A stretch of 64,000 bases of DNA, from positions 310,001 through 374,000 of the forward strand of contig NZ_CP061538.1 in NCBI RefSeq assembly GCF_014705945.2, in the 5' to 3' direction. Position 1 is the first letter of the stretch. Every line of letters starts with the position of its first letter. The notes under the pieces were generated by a model, which saw only the letters and a program-made list of their open reading frames with translations, ran no database searches and had not been told where the DNA came from. The DNA is from Rothia amarae (GTDB taxonomy: Bacteria > Actinomycetota > Actinomycetes > Actinomycetales > Micrococcaceae). The position numbers and the translations under genes were made by a program. Positions 7,310 to 16,579 of the stretch are shown here, one piece after another.

Positions 7310-9967
7310 ATGTTTGAACGATTTACCGACCGTGCGCGGCGCGTGGTGGTTCTTGCGCAGGAAGAAGCGCGCATGCTCAATCACAACTACATCGGCACGG
7401 AACACCTCCTGCTGGGCTTAATCCATGAGGGCGAAGGCATCGCCGCTCGTGCGCTTGAATCCATGGGAATTACCTTGACCGCCGTGCGAGAGCAGGTTCA
7501 GGACATTATTGGTTCTGGTCCTCAGGCTCCCAGCGGTCATATTCCTTTTACTCCGCGCGCAAAGAAGGTTCTCGAACTTTCAATGCGGGAAGCTATTCAG
7601 CTGAACCACGGATACATCGGAACTGAACACATCCTTCTCGGTATGGTTCGCGCCAATGAAGGTGTAGCTAATCAAGTTCTTTCCAAACTGGGTGCAGAAC
7701 CAGCAAAGGTTCGCCAGACTGTCACTGATATGATTTCTGGTTACCCCGGTAACGGTGAAGGCAAAGAGACTGCAGGCGTCGGCGCTGGCCAGTCTAAAGA
7801 AGGAACCCCTGCTGGCTCCGCCATCCTCGATCAGTTCGGCACCAACCTCACCGCAGCAGCGCGTGAAGGCAAGCTAGATCCGGTTATTGGTCGCGGCAAT
7901 GAACAAGAGCGCGTTATGCAGGTGCTCTCCCGCCGTACCAAGAACAATCCTGTACTCATCGGTGAGCCTGGTGTAGGTAAGACCGCTGTAGTTGAAGGTT
8001 TGGCACAGTCCATCGTTCATGGTGACGTTCCAGAGACCCTCAAAGACAAGCACCTTTACACCTTGGACTTGGGCTCATTGGTGGCAGGTTCCCGCTACCG
8101 CGGTGATTTCGAAGAGCGCTTGAAGAAGGTTCTTAAAGAAATCCGCACTCGCGGTGACATCATTCTTTTCATCGACGAAATCCACACCCTGGTGGGCGCA
8201 GGTGCCGCTGAAGGCGCCATCGACGCCGCATCAATCCTCAAGCCTATGCTGGCTCGTGGTGAGCTTCAGACCATTGGTGCAACCACTTTGGACGAGTACC
8301 GTAAGCACATTGAGAAGGACGCCGCGCTTGAGCGTCGTTTCCAGCCCATTCAGGTTGATGAGCCTTCGCAGGCTCTCGCCGTCGAGATTCTCAAGGGCGT
8401 CCGCGATAAGTACGAGGCACACCACCGTGTTTCCATCTCTGACGAAGCGTTGGAATCTGCAGTCAACCTTTCGGCTCGCTATATCTCCGATCGTTTCTTG
8501 CCCGATAAGGCAGTAGACCTTATTGATGAGGCAGGCGCTCGTCTGCGTATTCAGCGCATGACCGCTCCTCCTGAGATCAAGGTTCTAGAGGAACGCATTT
8601 CTAAGCTGAAGTCCCAGAAGGAAGCTGCAATCGCGGCTAACGAATTTGAGAAGGCCGCTGACCTTCGCGATAAGGAACAGAAGCTTGCCCAAGAGAAGGA
8701 TGAACAAGAAAAGGCATGGCGCTCTAACGGCGATGCTTTCGGTGAGGTAACTCCCGAGGTCATTTCTGAAGTTCTTGCTGCCTCTACCGGTGTTCCTGTT
8801 TACAAGATTACCGAAGAAGAATCCGGTCGCCTGCTCAAGATGGAAGATGAGCTACACAAGCGCGTCATCGGTCAGGAAAACGCTATCAAGGCGCTTTCAC
8901 GTGCCATCCGCCGTACACGTGCAGGTTTGAAGGATCCGAACCGCCCCGGCGGCTCATTTATCTTCGCTGGCCCCACCGGTGTAGGTAAGACTGAGCTTGC
9001 GAAGTCGCTGGCAGAGTTCCTCTTTGGTGATGAATCAGCGCTCATCACCTTGGATATGTCCGAGTACCAGGAAAAGCACACCGTTTCACGTCTGTTCGGT
9101 GCGCCTCCCGGATACGTCGGCTTCGAAGAAGGCGGCCAGCTGACCGAAAAGGTTCGCCGCAAGCCCTTCTCCGTCGTCCTGTTCGATGAGGTTGAAAAGG
9201 CACACGCTGATCTCTTCAACTCCCTTCTCCAGATTCTCGAAGACGGTCGTTTGACCGACTCCCAGGGGCGCGTAGTGGACTTCAAGAACACCGTTATCAT
9301 CATGACCACCAACCTGGGTTCACGCGACATGGCTCGCAAGGTTCCCGTTGGTTTCCAGGGTGGCGGCGATCCCAGCGGTGACTATGAGCGTATGCAGGCT
9401 CGTGTGATGGAGGACCTCAAGGAGCACTTCCGCCCCGAGTTCCTCAACCGCGTTGACGACATCATTGTGTTCCCGCAGCTTTCCGAAAAGGAAATCTTGC
9501 AGATTGTCGATCTCTTCGTAGGACGCTTGGCTAAGCGTCTTGCAGAGCAGGACATGAGCATCGAGCTCACCGACTCTGCCAAGATTCTGATGGCTACCAA
9601 GGGCTATGATCCTTCGATGGGCGCCCGTCCGCTTCGCCGCGAAATGCAACGCAATATCGAAGATGTTCTCTCTGAAAAGATTCTGTTCGGTGAAATCAAG
9701 GCGGGAGACAAGATCACCGTTGACGCCGAAGGTGAGGGTGATTCGGCGAAGTTCACTTTCTCATCCCAGCCGATGAGTGAGATGGATGAATCTGCAATGG
9801 ATTTCTCAGCTTATGAAAATAAGGACGACGAAATTATCCCCGCAGAACCTCAAGCTCAGGTAGCTAACGAAGCTGCCGAGCACAAGGCGGAAGAAGAGCA
9901 GGCAGATTCTTCTGAAGAGAAGAGCGCTCATATTGATCTTCCCAAGACTGGCGAAGATACTGAATAG
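7310..9967 (+). CDS. clpC: ATP-dependent Clp protease ATP-binding subunit ClpC
   Basis: AAA+ unfoldase that feeds substrates to ClpP. The 885-residue protein has two Clp-N repeats (residues about 1-140, starting [13 protein letters not shown]), a first AAA domain with Walker A GEPGVGKT (near 218) and Walker [11 protein letters not shown], a UVR middle domain (about 415-450), and a second AAA domain with Walker A GPTGVGKT (near 555) and [10 protein letters not shown]. The GYVGFEEGG segment is the ClpC-type pore loop of the second AAA domain. The C-terminal tail (after about 825) is long and very acidic (Glu/Asp/Ala), which is usual in actinobacteria. ATG at 7310 has AGGAG at good spacing. Monocistronic, with its own terminator. 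Confidence 0.97.
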   Translation: MFERFTDRARRVVVLAQEEARMLNHNYIGTEHLLLGLIHEGEGIAARALESMGITLTAVREQVQDIIGSGPQAPSGHIPFTPRAKKVLELSMREAIQLNHGYIGTEHILLGMVRANEGVANQVLSKLGAEPAKVRQTVTDMISGYPGNGEGKETAGVGAGQSKEGTPAGSAILDQFGTNLTAAAREGKLDPVIGRGNEQERVMQVLSRRTKNNPVLIGEPGVGKTAVVEGLAQSIVHGDVPETLKDKHLYTLDLGSLVAGSRYRGDFEERLKKVLKEIRTRGDIILFIDEIHTLVGAGAAEGAIDAASILKPMLARGELQTIGATTLDEYRKHIEKDAALERRFQPIQVDEPSQALAVEILKGVRDKYEAHHRVSISDEALESAVNLSARYISDRFLPDKAVDLIDEAGARLRIQRMTAPPEIKVLEERISKLKSQKEAAIAANEFEKAADLRDKEQKLAQEKDEQEKAWRSNGDAFGEVTPEVISEVLAASTGVPVYKITEEESGRLLKMEDELHKRVIGQENAIKALSRAIRRTRAGLKDPNRPGGSFIFAGPTGVGKTELAKSLAEFLFGDESALITLDMSEYQEKHTVSRLFGAPPGYVGFEEGGQLTEKVRRKPFSVVLFDEVEKAHADLFNSLLQILEDGRLTDSQGRVVDFKNTVIIMTTNLGSRDMARKVPVGFQGGGDPSGDYERMQARVMEDLKEHFRPEFLNRVDDIIVFPQLSEKEILQIVDLFVGRLAKRLAEQDMSIELTDSAKILMATKGYDPSMGARPLRREMQRNIEDVLSEKILFGEIKAGDKITVDAEGEGDSAKFTFSSQPMSEMDESAMDFSAYENKDDEIIPAEPQAQVANEAAEHKAEEEQADSSEEKSAHIDLPKTGEDTE

Positions 9968-9985
9968 GTAGTTCTCTGCGTGTAG

Positions 9986-10024
9986 AGGGGGGCTCCGCAA
10001 TAATGCGGGGTTCCCCCTTTTTTG
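9986..10024 (+). terminator. terminator after clpC
   Basis: GGGGGG at 9987-9992 pairs with CCCCC at 10013-10017, with an inner CCGCA/TGCGG stem; seven T follow at 10018-10024. The end of the T-run touches the first AbiE operator half-site, so the clpC terminator and the AbiE promoter are back to back. Confidence 0.88.
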
Positions 10025-10074
10025 TTCACAAAAATAATTTGTTCACATATTATGAACATATGAAAAATGTGAAC
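10024..10074 (+). promoter_or_regulatory. symmetric four-site operator and promoter of the AbiE pair
   Basis: Four heptamers: GTTCACA at 10024-10030 and 10041-10047, TATGAAC at 10051-10057 and TGTGAAC at 10068-10074. They form two nested inverted repeats, both centred exactly at 10049. A promoter fits inside: -35 TTCACA (10025-10030), 17-bp spacer, -10 TATTAT (10048-10053), with the ATG at 10060 where transcription would be expected to begin, so a leaderless mRNA is likely. AbiEi antitoxins are known to repress their own promoters through inverted repeats. The operator runs into the coding region. Confidence 0.75.
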
Positions 10075-11049
10075 GAACCTGGATGGGCAGAGCAGATCGA
10101 GGAGCGTCTTAAAGATTTGGGATTGAGCACCTTAGAATCTGAACAAGGTGATGGAACACTTCTTCCTTTGCTTAGGGAGTATCGAGACAGCACAAAAAAC
10201 AGCGTAAACGCGTTCCTGTTTTTATTAGAGGTTGGAGGGCTCTCTCATAAAGATAATTCCATTGAAGAAAGTGATTACCTTCTGTGTTTACCTTATGTCT
10301 CTCGTTCGATGCATGAATGGTTACGGGATCAAAAGCTAAATTTTATCGATGCTTCGGGCAATGCTTGGATTGATGTACCAGGAACGAGAATTTGGGTGGA
10401 AGGCCGCCCCAAGTCCGTTCCTTCCTATGGCACAATTGGTAAGTCTCGAGCCTTTAAAGCTACAGGTTTGAAGATTATCTTCGTCTTGCTTGTCTGGGAG
10501 GAACTTCTCAACTCAACGGTGAGAGAAATAGCGGACGCTGCAGGTGTCTCCATTGGAGCTGTCTCGAATACACTCAAAGATTTGGTGCAAGAAGGTTACC
10601 TAAGTGTCGAAGGACGACACCGGCGATTTAGAAACATGCGTCAGTTGCAGCAGCGCTGGATTGAACACTATATAACTGAGCTCATTCCCAAACTTAAGAC
10701 GCGTCGAGTCCAAGGGCCTACTCCAAAAGAGTGGCGCGAAGTAATCGAAGACGAAAATTTGAGCCGCTATTCGATGAGTGGTGAAAATGCTCTGGCTTTA
10801 CACGGACTCGGAATCGCACCTGAAAATACATTGCTGTATGGGCACTACCCCTGGCGCGAAGTCATAATGAAATTCCGTCTAATTCCAGACGCACATGGAA
10901 ACACTCTGTTGCGAGAACAATTCTGGAACAATCCACTGGGCGACAATAAAACGCCGAAACTTTTGATATATGCAGATGTTTTAGCCACTCAGGATAGTCG
11001 ACAAATCGAAATTGCAGAAAAACTAAGAGTGGAATTTGAAGAGTTTTAA
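10060..11049 (+). CDS. AbiEi-family antitoxin / transcriptional regulator (type IV TA)
   Basis: A 329-residue protein matching the AbiEi_2 pattern. A Val/Leu-rich N-terminal part contains FIDASGNAWIDVPGTRIWVEGR. The segment 'ATGLKIIFVLLVWEELLNS' leads into a winged helix (REIADAAGVSIGAVSNTLKDL, about residues 163-190), and the C-terminal half ends with the family's LIYADVLATQDSR stretch. AbiEi proteins repress their own operon and counter the AbiEii nucleotidyltransferase. ATG 10060 is chosen because it sits at the expected +1 of the embedded promoter; a frame reaching back to 10003 would start inside the clpC terminator. It overlaps the next gene by 14 bases. Its AT-rich composition, unlike the flanking housekeeping genes, suggests acquisition. 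Confidence 0.8.
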   Translation: MKNVNEPGWAEQIEERLKDLGLSTLESEQGDGTLLPLLREYRDSTKNSVNAFLFLLEVGGLSHKDNSIEESDYLLCLPYVSRSMHEWLRDQKLNFIDASGNAWIDVPGTRIWVEGRPKSVPSYGTIGKSRAFKATGLKIIFVLLVWEELLNSTVREIADAAGVSIGAVSNTLKDLVQEGYLSVEGRHRRFRNMRQLQQRWIEHYITELIPKLKTRRVQGPTPKEWREVIEDENLSRYSMSGENALALHGLGIAPENTLLYGHYPWREVIMKFRLIPDAHGNTLLREQFWNNPLGDNKTPKLLIYADVLATQDSRQIEIAEKLRVEFEEF

Positions 11050-11878
11050 AGAGTCACCTATACAAGATGTATTTGCCTACCTTTCTCTCCTGGTTCGGGA
11101 ACTAGATGCAGTTTTTGGAACCCATCAATATATGATGATTGGTTCTTACGTCAGGGATATTTATATTTGTGTGAAAGCCGGTTTTGAAGCGCCAAGGAGT
11201 ACCCAGGATGTAGACTTCAGCGCACTTGTGGTAGCTGAAGAAACTTTTCTCGAACATTTAGAAGCGGTAGGTAGAAAATCTGGACCAAAAGAAGGAAACC
11301 GAATTACTTGCCGTGTTCTCAATGGTACTGATGTGGATATCTTGCCCTTCGGCACATCTTCTGTTGGAACTCTCTTCAGACACAGGGAAGCAGAATGGGA
11401 CGTTACAGGGCATGAAGAAGCATATCGATTCTCAGAAATAGTAGAGCTTTCTGCTGACCCTCAAATTTCAGTTCGCATACCTACGATAGATTGCATGTTG
11501 GGTTTGAAAATTATTGCTTGGGATATGCGCCAGCAGGAAGGCAATTATAAAGATGCTCAAGACTTTTTCTATCTTCTTAATGCGGGCGTTGTTATTGAGG
11601 TAAAGGGCAATGAGCTTTGGGAACAATACCAAAATTTGTTGGAACAGGCAGAATATGATGCTGAAAAGGCAGCGGCTTTACTTATAGGCATAAAGTTGAG
11701 AGAGCATTTTACAGGAATGGCGCTTGACCGTGTTTTGAATATTCTGAAAGATACTGAGCAGAGGAGATACTTCTTTACTGTGGCAGATGGGCGGGGTGTG
11801 TCAAAGCCCCTCGTCGAGAATGCTTTTTCCCAGTTCGAGTTTTTTTATGAGGGTCTTATCTATGACAGGAAGGAATAA
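11036..11878 (+). CDS. AbiEii-like nucleotidyltransferase, putative type IV toxin
   Basis: A 280-residue protein with a minimal nucleotidyltransferase core. The GS motif (MMIGSYVRDI, near residue 34) is followed by the metal-binding acidic pair QDVDFSALV (near residue 59) and a third acidic site TDVDILPFG (near residue 100). That order fits the AbiEii/AbiGii toxin superfamily of DNA polymerase beta-like nucleotidyltransferases. The C-terminal half is helical. It starts within the end of the antitoxin gene, so translation is coupled, as in known AbiE pairs. Toxicity or phage exclusion is inferred from family and context. No terminator follows; mutY converges on the other strand. Confidence 0.7.
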   Translation: MKSFKESPIQDVFAYLSLLVRELDAVFGTHQYMMIGSYVRDIYICVKAGFEAPRSTQDVDFSALVVAEETFLEHLEAVGRKSGPKEGNRITCRVLNGTDVDILPFGTSSVGTLFRHREAEWDVTGHEEAYRFSEIVELSADPQISVRIPTIDCMLGLKIIAWDMRQQEGNYKDAQDFFYLLNAGVVIEVKGNELWEQYQNLLEQAEYDAEKAAALLIGIKLREHFTGMALDRVLNILKDTEQRRYFFTVADGRGVSKPLVENAFSQFEFFYEGLIYDRKE

Positions 11879-12032
11879 GCCAACTAAGGTTTACCCCCGC
11901 CCTTGTTTACGATGTTCCTTCGACTGGCCAATCAGCTCGTTACCCTCTTGCAGAGTCAGGCGTGCTACTTGCCACAGAGGGAGTGACTTATTGCTCTAAT
12001 ACGGTGGGAAATACCCGCACGATTTTAGAGCT

Positions 12033-12995
12033 CTAGAGCGAAACCTTGCCATCGCGTTCTTGAGCTAGCCCATCTGAAATTAGTCCGTTGTAGCAGCGGA
12101 TAACCTGGTCAGTTGGAGAATTTAGCTTTTTGAGGTTTTCTAGTGCTGGAACATTTTCGTCAGGGTATTTCAAATCTGCGGTAGCGGGGGAGAGTAAGAA
12201 GTCCCGAGGTAGAGGACCTGTGGCTTCGCGCAGTACCGCCATCATGGCTCCGCGAAGTTGGCGATCGGTGCCCGCCCATGCTTGTCCGCGAGGTACATAG
12301 TCGGGTTCAGGTTTGCCGGCCAGTATCCAGGCGCATTCTGCCTGAACAGGGCAGGCTTCGCATTGAGGAGACTTCGCGGTGCAGATAAGGGCTCCTAGCT
12401 CCATGGTGGCGGCGTTCCAGAGCACTGATTCCTCTAGACCGTCTGGCATGAGTGCTTCAGCTAAACGTGTTTCAGCGGCAGTGAGCGATTTTGAGGGGAG
12501 CGCTTTACCCAATACTGCGCGTGCATGGACGCGGCGAATATTAGTATCAATTACTGTGGCTCGACCCCCGAAAGCGAAAACGGTAATGGCGGCAGCGGTG
12601 TAGGAGCCTACTCCGGGTAAAGCCAGTAAATCTTCGTAGGAAGCAGGCACCTGTCCGTCGTGTTTCTCAACAATGGCCTGGGCGGCGGCGTGAAGCCGCA
12701 GAGCGCGTCTGGGGTATCCCAATCGCCCCCATGCTCGGACGACTTCCGACGAGTCGGCTGCAGCTAAATCGGCAGGGGTGGGCCAGCGTTCCATCCATGT
12801 CTTCCAGATGGGCAAAACACGGACTACTGGAGTCTGTTGCAACATGAATTCGCTGACCATCACAGCCCATGCTGTGCGGTCTTCTGCGCGCCATGGAAGG
12901 TCACGGGCAAAGCGTTCAAACCATTCAATTATATTCTGATGAAGGTATATAACTTTTTGCTGGTTGAGTTGGGATTTTGTCGAAGAAGAAGCCAC
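12033..12995 (-). CDS. mutY: A/G-specific adenine glycosylase
   Basis: Removes adenine opposite 8-oxoguanine in base excision repair. The 320-residue protein has the catalytic Glu region SEFMLQQTPV, the helix-hairpin-helix LPGVGSYTAAAI, the catalytic Asp in VIDTNIRRVHARA, and the [4Fe-4S] loop with four Cys spaced C-x6-C-x2-C-x5-C (from CTAKSPQCEACPVQAEC). The C-terminal domain is short, as in actinobacterial MutY. The start is GTG at 12995 with AAGG seven bases upstream. It is divergent from the next gene and converges on the AbiE pair. Confidence 0.94.
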   Translation of the reverse strand: MASSSTKSQLNQQKVIYLHQNIIEWFERFARDLPWRAEDRTAWAVMVSEFMLQQTPVVRVLPIWKTWMERWPTPADLAAADSSEVVRAWGRLGYPRRALRLHAAAQAIVEKHDGQVPASYEDLLALPGVGSYTAAAITVFAFGGRATVIDTNIRRVHARAVLGKALPSKSLTAAETRLAEALMPDGLEESVLWNAATMELGALICTAKSPQCEACPVQAECAWILAGKPEPDYVPRGQAWAGTDRQLRGAMMAVLREATGPLPRDFLLSPATADLKYPDENVPALENLKKLNSPTDQVIRCYNGLISDGLAQERDGKVSL

Positions 12996-13073
12996 TTCAA
13001 TACCTTAGATGATTTCAAGTAAAGATAGCGAATAGTTGTCTCGAACGCCTGAAAAAACAGGTACTCTATACAC

Positions 13074-13886
13074 ATGTCTGAAAACGATTATGAAGAAGTC
13101 TCTAGCGTCGCTACCGAACCTTCCCCTGATGTGTATCGCCGTCGTCGCCTCCTCGCACTTGCTGCGCTTTTGCTCGTTTTGCTCCTCCTTATTTGGGGCA
13201 TCGTCGCCATGGTGAGAGCCATGAGTGGAAATAATAACGAAAACGACGCGGCAACCGTAGCTACCGCGTCAAGCTCGGCTGAGCCCTTTAGCGACTTTAG
13301 TGAACGTCCCTCAGAATCGGCTTCTTCTTCTGCTAGCGCTTCAGCATCTGCTTCAGAAAACTCCTCCGCATCTGCAAGTGAGTCTTCTGATCCTTCAGCC
13401 TCGGCTACAGACATCGCGGCAGCGAGTGAATCAGCGACCCCTTCTGCTGAGCCTTCCGAAACTGCTACCCCTGCCCCCGAGGAAACTACCCCCGCAGTAG
13501 CTACTGCTTGCACCGCGCAGAACTTGAATGTAACTCTGAGTGCTGACCAGAAAACTTACGCGGCAGGTCAGAACCCTGCACTGGCAGTTACTTACACCAA
13601 CACTGCTGGCGATCCCTGCTTGGTAGGCGGTGAAGCGCCCCAGGTAGACATCAACATCACCTCCGGTCCCGCCCAGGTCTTCAACCTAGCCCAGTGCCAG
13701 AAAGAATCCACTCCTGAAGCAGAGCTCGCTGCTGGAGCGACCGAGACCAAGGTAATCGCTTGGGATCGTAAACTCAACGCTTTGGGTTGCGGGACTAACC
13801 AGACTATTAAGCCGGGATATTACTGGGCAACTGCCACCGTCAACGGTGTTGCATCGGAGCCTACCCGCATCATAGTCACCGGTTAG
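13074..13886 (+). CDS. membrane-anchored Ser/Ala-rich protein with extracellular beta domain
   Basis: A 270-residue protein of unknown function. It has a short cytoplasmic N-terminus, one membrane segment (about residues 25-46), then a long low-complexity linker made almost entirely of Ser, Ala, Glu, Thr and Pro (residues about 60-140). A compact C-terminal domain (about 143-270) follows, with paired Cys residues and a beta-rich look (LNVTLSADQKTYAAGQNP... ending ATVNGVASEPTRIIVTG). The layout suggests a protein that crosses the cell wall. The gene is divergent from mutY with about 80 bp between, and a bidirectional terminator separates it from disA. Confidence 0.7.
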   Translation: MSENDYEEVSSVATEPSPDVYRRRRLLALAALLLVLLLLIWGIVAMVRAMSGNNNENDAATVATASSSAEPFSDFSERPSESASSSASASASASENSSASASESSDPSASATDIAAASESATPSAEPSETATPAPEETTPAVATACTAQNLNVTLSADQKTYAAGQNPALAVTYTNTAGDPCLVGGEAPQVDINITSGPAQVFNLAQCQKESTPEAELAAGATETKVIAWDRKLNALGCGTNQTIKPGYYWATATVNGVASEPTRIIVTG

Positions 13887-13919
13887 AGTTGACTACCTTT
13901 CCTCTTGGGGGAAAGAACG

Positions 13920-13957
13920 AAAAGGGGGAAGTGCTCATCTGAGCACCTCCCCCTTTT
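13920..13957. terminator. bidirectional terminator between 13074 gene and disA
   Basis: Stem aaaaggggg (13920-13928) with ccccctttt (13949-13957), continued inward by gtgctc/gagcac around an ATCT loop. A/T runs at both ends serve the two convergent genes. Confidence 0.85.
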
Positions 13958-13974
13958 CTATAACCTCTTCAGAA

Positions 13975-15048
13975 TTACATAAAGCGTTCGAGTAGAGAAG
14001 ACTCCGCCATCAGTGAGAGAGATTCCCGGATGGTTCGTGCACGATGTTCACCGATGCCGTCTACAGCCTTGAGGTCATCCAAATTAGCGGCCATCAGACC
14101 TTGCAGTCCGTCGAACTGCTCTACCAGGCGCTCGACGACGGCACCCGGCATTGTTTTTACGTCAGCAAGGAGACGGAAGCCGCGGGGAGAGAGGGCCGAA
14201 TCAAGGTCGGTCCCAGCAAGTCCAACGGTGTGAGCGATGATGGAAAGATCTACGATGTCTTTATCGTCAAGTTTTTGAAGTTTCTCTACTGCGCTCTGTA
14301 CGGCGCCTTCGTCGAGTTCTTCGCAGGTGAGGTAATCGCGCAAGATGATTTCTGTGTCGGGCATTTCAGGGCGGGTGAGTTCTTCATGCTGAAGAGCAAT
14401 GAGGCGTCCGCTGGTACCCAGTTCCAGAATGTAGAACCCCACTTCGATTGAGATTCGGCGTACCATCTCCATGCGTTGCAGGGTGGTGGCGACATCTTTC
14501 ATCGTTACGTTAGCTTCGATTTCTAAAGATGAGAGCGACTGCAAAACCTGTTCTAACCGATTGGTGTAAGACTCAAGAGTCTGAATAGCCTGGTTAGCGC
14601 GGCTCATTAACGATTGGGTGTCTTCAACCGTGTATCGGAGACCATTGACGTAGACAGAAATCAGGGACATCGAGGAACTAACGGAAATAACGGGGAACCC
14701 GGTTTGTCGTGCCACTCGCTCTGCAGTTCGATGTCGGGTGCCCGACTCATGGGTTTCGATACTGGGATCGGGCAGAAGCTGCACACCAGCGTTCAATAAC
14801 ATGGTGGCTTCTTTATCACAGATAATCGCGCCGTCCATTTTGGCGAGTTCCCTCACACGGGTTGCTGAGAACTCGGTATTAATGGCAAAACCACCAGAAG
14901 AAATGGACTGAACTGTTTTGTCATTGCCCAGAACAATGAGCGCACCGGTATGACCACGCAGGATCCTTTCTAGACCTTCGCGCAGTTCAGTACCCGGAGC
15001 GATTCGGGCAATAGTTTTCATCAGAGAATCACTATAAACAGTCAGCAC
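13975..15048 (-). CDS. disA: DNA integrity scanning diadenylate cyclase
   Basis: Makes cyclic di-AMP from two ATP and stops on branched or damaged DNA. The 357-residue protein has the N-terminal DAC domain with the catalytic DGA (residues 72-74) and RHR (105-107) motifs. A central helical spine follows, and then a C-terminal helix-hairpin-helix DNA-binding domain (AVDGIGEHRARTIRESL, near residue 335). The GTG start gives the usual N-terminal length before IARIAPGTELREGLERIL. It lies directly downstream of radA on the same strand, the classic actinobacterial and Bacillus pairing; RadA inhibits DisA in Bacillus. Confidence 0.96.
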   Translation of the reverse strand: MLTVYSDSLMKTIARIAPGTELREGLERILRGHTGALIVLGNDKTVQSISSGGFAINTEFSATRVRELAKMDGAIICDKEATMLLNAGVQLLPDPSIETHESGTRHRTAERVARQTGFPVISVSSSMSLISVYVNGLRYTVEDTQSLMSRANQAIQTLESYTNRLEQVLQSLSSLEIEANVTMKDVATTLQRMEMVRRISIEVGFYILELGTSGRLIALQHEELTRPEMPDTEIILRDYLTCEELDEGAVQSAVEKLQKLDDKDIVDLSIIAHTVGLAGTDLDSALSPRGFRLLADVKTMPGAVVERLVEQFDGLQGLMAANLDDLKAVDGIGEHRARTIRESLSLMAESSLLERFM

Positions 15049-15112
15049 CTTCTTAGTTTAAGGCAGGGAATGCAATGTTCAGACAAAAATTCTTGTGATG
15101 CTGAGCTGGCGG

Positions 15113-16513
15113 TTAGTTTTTACCTTGCGGAAAGAGAAGCGCTAGAGCTTCGGGGAGAGACGCTACTTCTCTGACCGATACATTAGCGGGGACTTCTCCC
15201 ACACCGTTAGGAGACGCTGGAACGATAACGTGAGTGAATCCCAACCTGCCGACCTCTGCAATGCGTTGGCGAATGCCTGGAACCGCACGTACCTCTCCTG
15301 CTAGCCCAACTTCACCAAAGACTGCAAGCTTGCGGGGGAGCGGCTTGTCCTGTGCCGCCGAGGCAAGCGCCATGACAGCGGCAAGATCGGCTGCTGGCTC
15401 GGAAATTTTGGCGCCGCCCACGGTAGAAATGTAGCAATCGAGTTTGCCCACATTGAACCCCGCACGTTTTTGCAGAACCGCTAGGAGCATGGAGATGCGT
15501 GCATTATCAAGACCAGAGGTGGCTCGGCGAGGTTGCGGAGTTGCCGACTGGTCAAGAAGAGCTTGAATCTCGGCAAGGAGAGGGCGTCGTCCTTCCATCG
15601 TGACCGTCACGCACGTCCCAGCTACCGGGTGCGGAGTGCGGGAGACGAACAGCCCGGACGGATCGGTGACGGGCGCGATGCCGTCTTCGTGCATATCGAA
15701 GCAGCCGACTTCATCGGTAGGACCAAAACGGTTCTTGATAGCTCGCAACATGCGAATTGCAGAGTGCTTATCCCCCTCAAACTGGCATACGACGTCCACC
15801 AGATGCTCCAAGAGACGGGGTCCCGCGATGGTTCCTTCTTTGGTGACGTGTCCGACCAAAAGAGTGCACATGTTACGTGCTTTTGCCACGGAGATGATGG
15901 AAGCTGCGACTTCCCGCACCTGAGTTACACCGCCAGCTGAACCTTCAACTTCACCGGACGCAAGGGTCTGGACAGAGTCCACGATGAGGAGCGCGGGATT
16001 GACCTGCTCAATATGCGCCAGCGCCGTAGCCAAATCAGTTTCTGAGGTTAAGTAAAGAGTCTCTGCTACTGCTCCAATGCGATCGGCACGCAATTTCACT
16101 TGCGCTGCAGATTCTTCACCGGTGATGTACAGGACGTCTCGGGATTTTTGTTGCCCCGGATTGCGCGCAAAAGTAGCTGCGACGTCGAGCAACAGAGTTG
16201 ATTTACCAACGCCGGGCTCACCTGCCATCAAGATAACCGCACCGGGGACTAAACCGCCACCCAGCACGCGGTCAAATTCTGAGTTTCCCGTGCCCATGTA
16301 TTGGGCGATGGTGGAATCCACCTGAGCAATGGGTTGAGCAGGGGATTGCACAGATGACGCCGCAGTTGTTTTAGCGACGATTGACCCACCTTTTTCTTCG
16401 ACAGTGCCCCACTGCTGGCATTGCCCGCACCTACCTACCCATTTGGCGGTGGTCCAGCCACACTCGGTGCAGCGGTAGGTGTTAGCAGTTTTAGAAGTTT
16501 TGCGAGGACTCAT
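15113..16513 (-). CDS. radA: DNA repair protein RadA (Sms)
   Basis: RecA-like ATPase that drives branch migration in recombination. The 466-residue protein begins with a C4 zinc finger (YRCTECGWTTAKWVGRCGQC). The RecA core has Walker A GEPGVGKST (near residue 97), Walker B ALLIVDSVQTL, and the RadA-specific KNRFG motif (near residue 263). A Lon protease-like C-terminal domain follows (AVFGEVGLAGEVRAVPG). Full length. ATG at 16513. It is upstream of disA with 64 bp between, probably one transcript. Confidence 0.97.
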   Translation of the reverse strand: MSPRKTSKTANTYRCTECGWTTAKWVGRCGQCQQWGTVEEKGGSIVAKTTAASSVQSPAQPIAQVDSTIAQYMGTGNSEFDRVLGGGLVPGAVILMAGEPGVGKSTLLLDVAATFARNPGQQKSRDVLYITGEESAAQVKLRADRIGAVAETLYLTSETDLATALAHIEQVNPALLIVDSVQTLASGEVEGSAGGVTQVREVAASIISVAKARNMCTLLVGHVTKEGTIAGPRLLEHLVDVVCQFEGDKHSAIRMLRAIKNRFGPTDEVGCFDMHEDGIAPVTDPSGLFVSRTPHPVAGTCVTVTMEGRRPLLAEIQALLDQSATPQPRRATSGLDNARISMLLAVLQKRAGFNVGKLDCYISTVGGAKISEPAADLAAVMALASAAQDKPLPRKLAVFGEVGLAGEVRAVPGIRQRIAEVGRLGFTHVIVPASPNGVGEVPANVSVREVASLPEALALLFPQGKN

Positions 16514-16579
16514 AGGTTTATCGTAGGGCAGAGGGCTGACAAGTTAAGGCTCTTTTTCGCCAGGCTGAAAGGAAAGAAC

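Noticed and set aside
7150-7310. HAIR or ClgR operator upstream of clpC
   Set aside because: Both were looked for because they control clp genes in actinobacteria; no adequate match was found.
11890-12036. 48-codon open frame (begins FTPALVYDVPSTG..., ends ILEL) after the AbiEii gene, as a C-terminal fragment of a lost gene
   Set aside because: It has no start codon or ribosome-binding site, I recognise no family, and a frame this long can arise by chance at this base composition.
13300-13500. Ser/Ala repeat stretch of the 13074 gene as a tandem DNA repeat or alternative gene
   Set aside because: The low complexity is at protein level (Ser/Ala linker); the DNA is not an exact tandem repeat, and other-frame readings are shadows.
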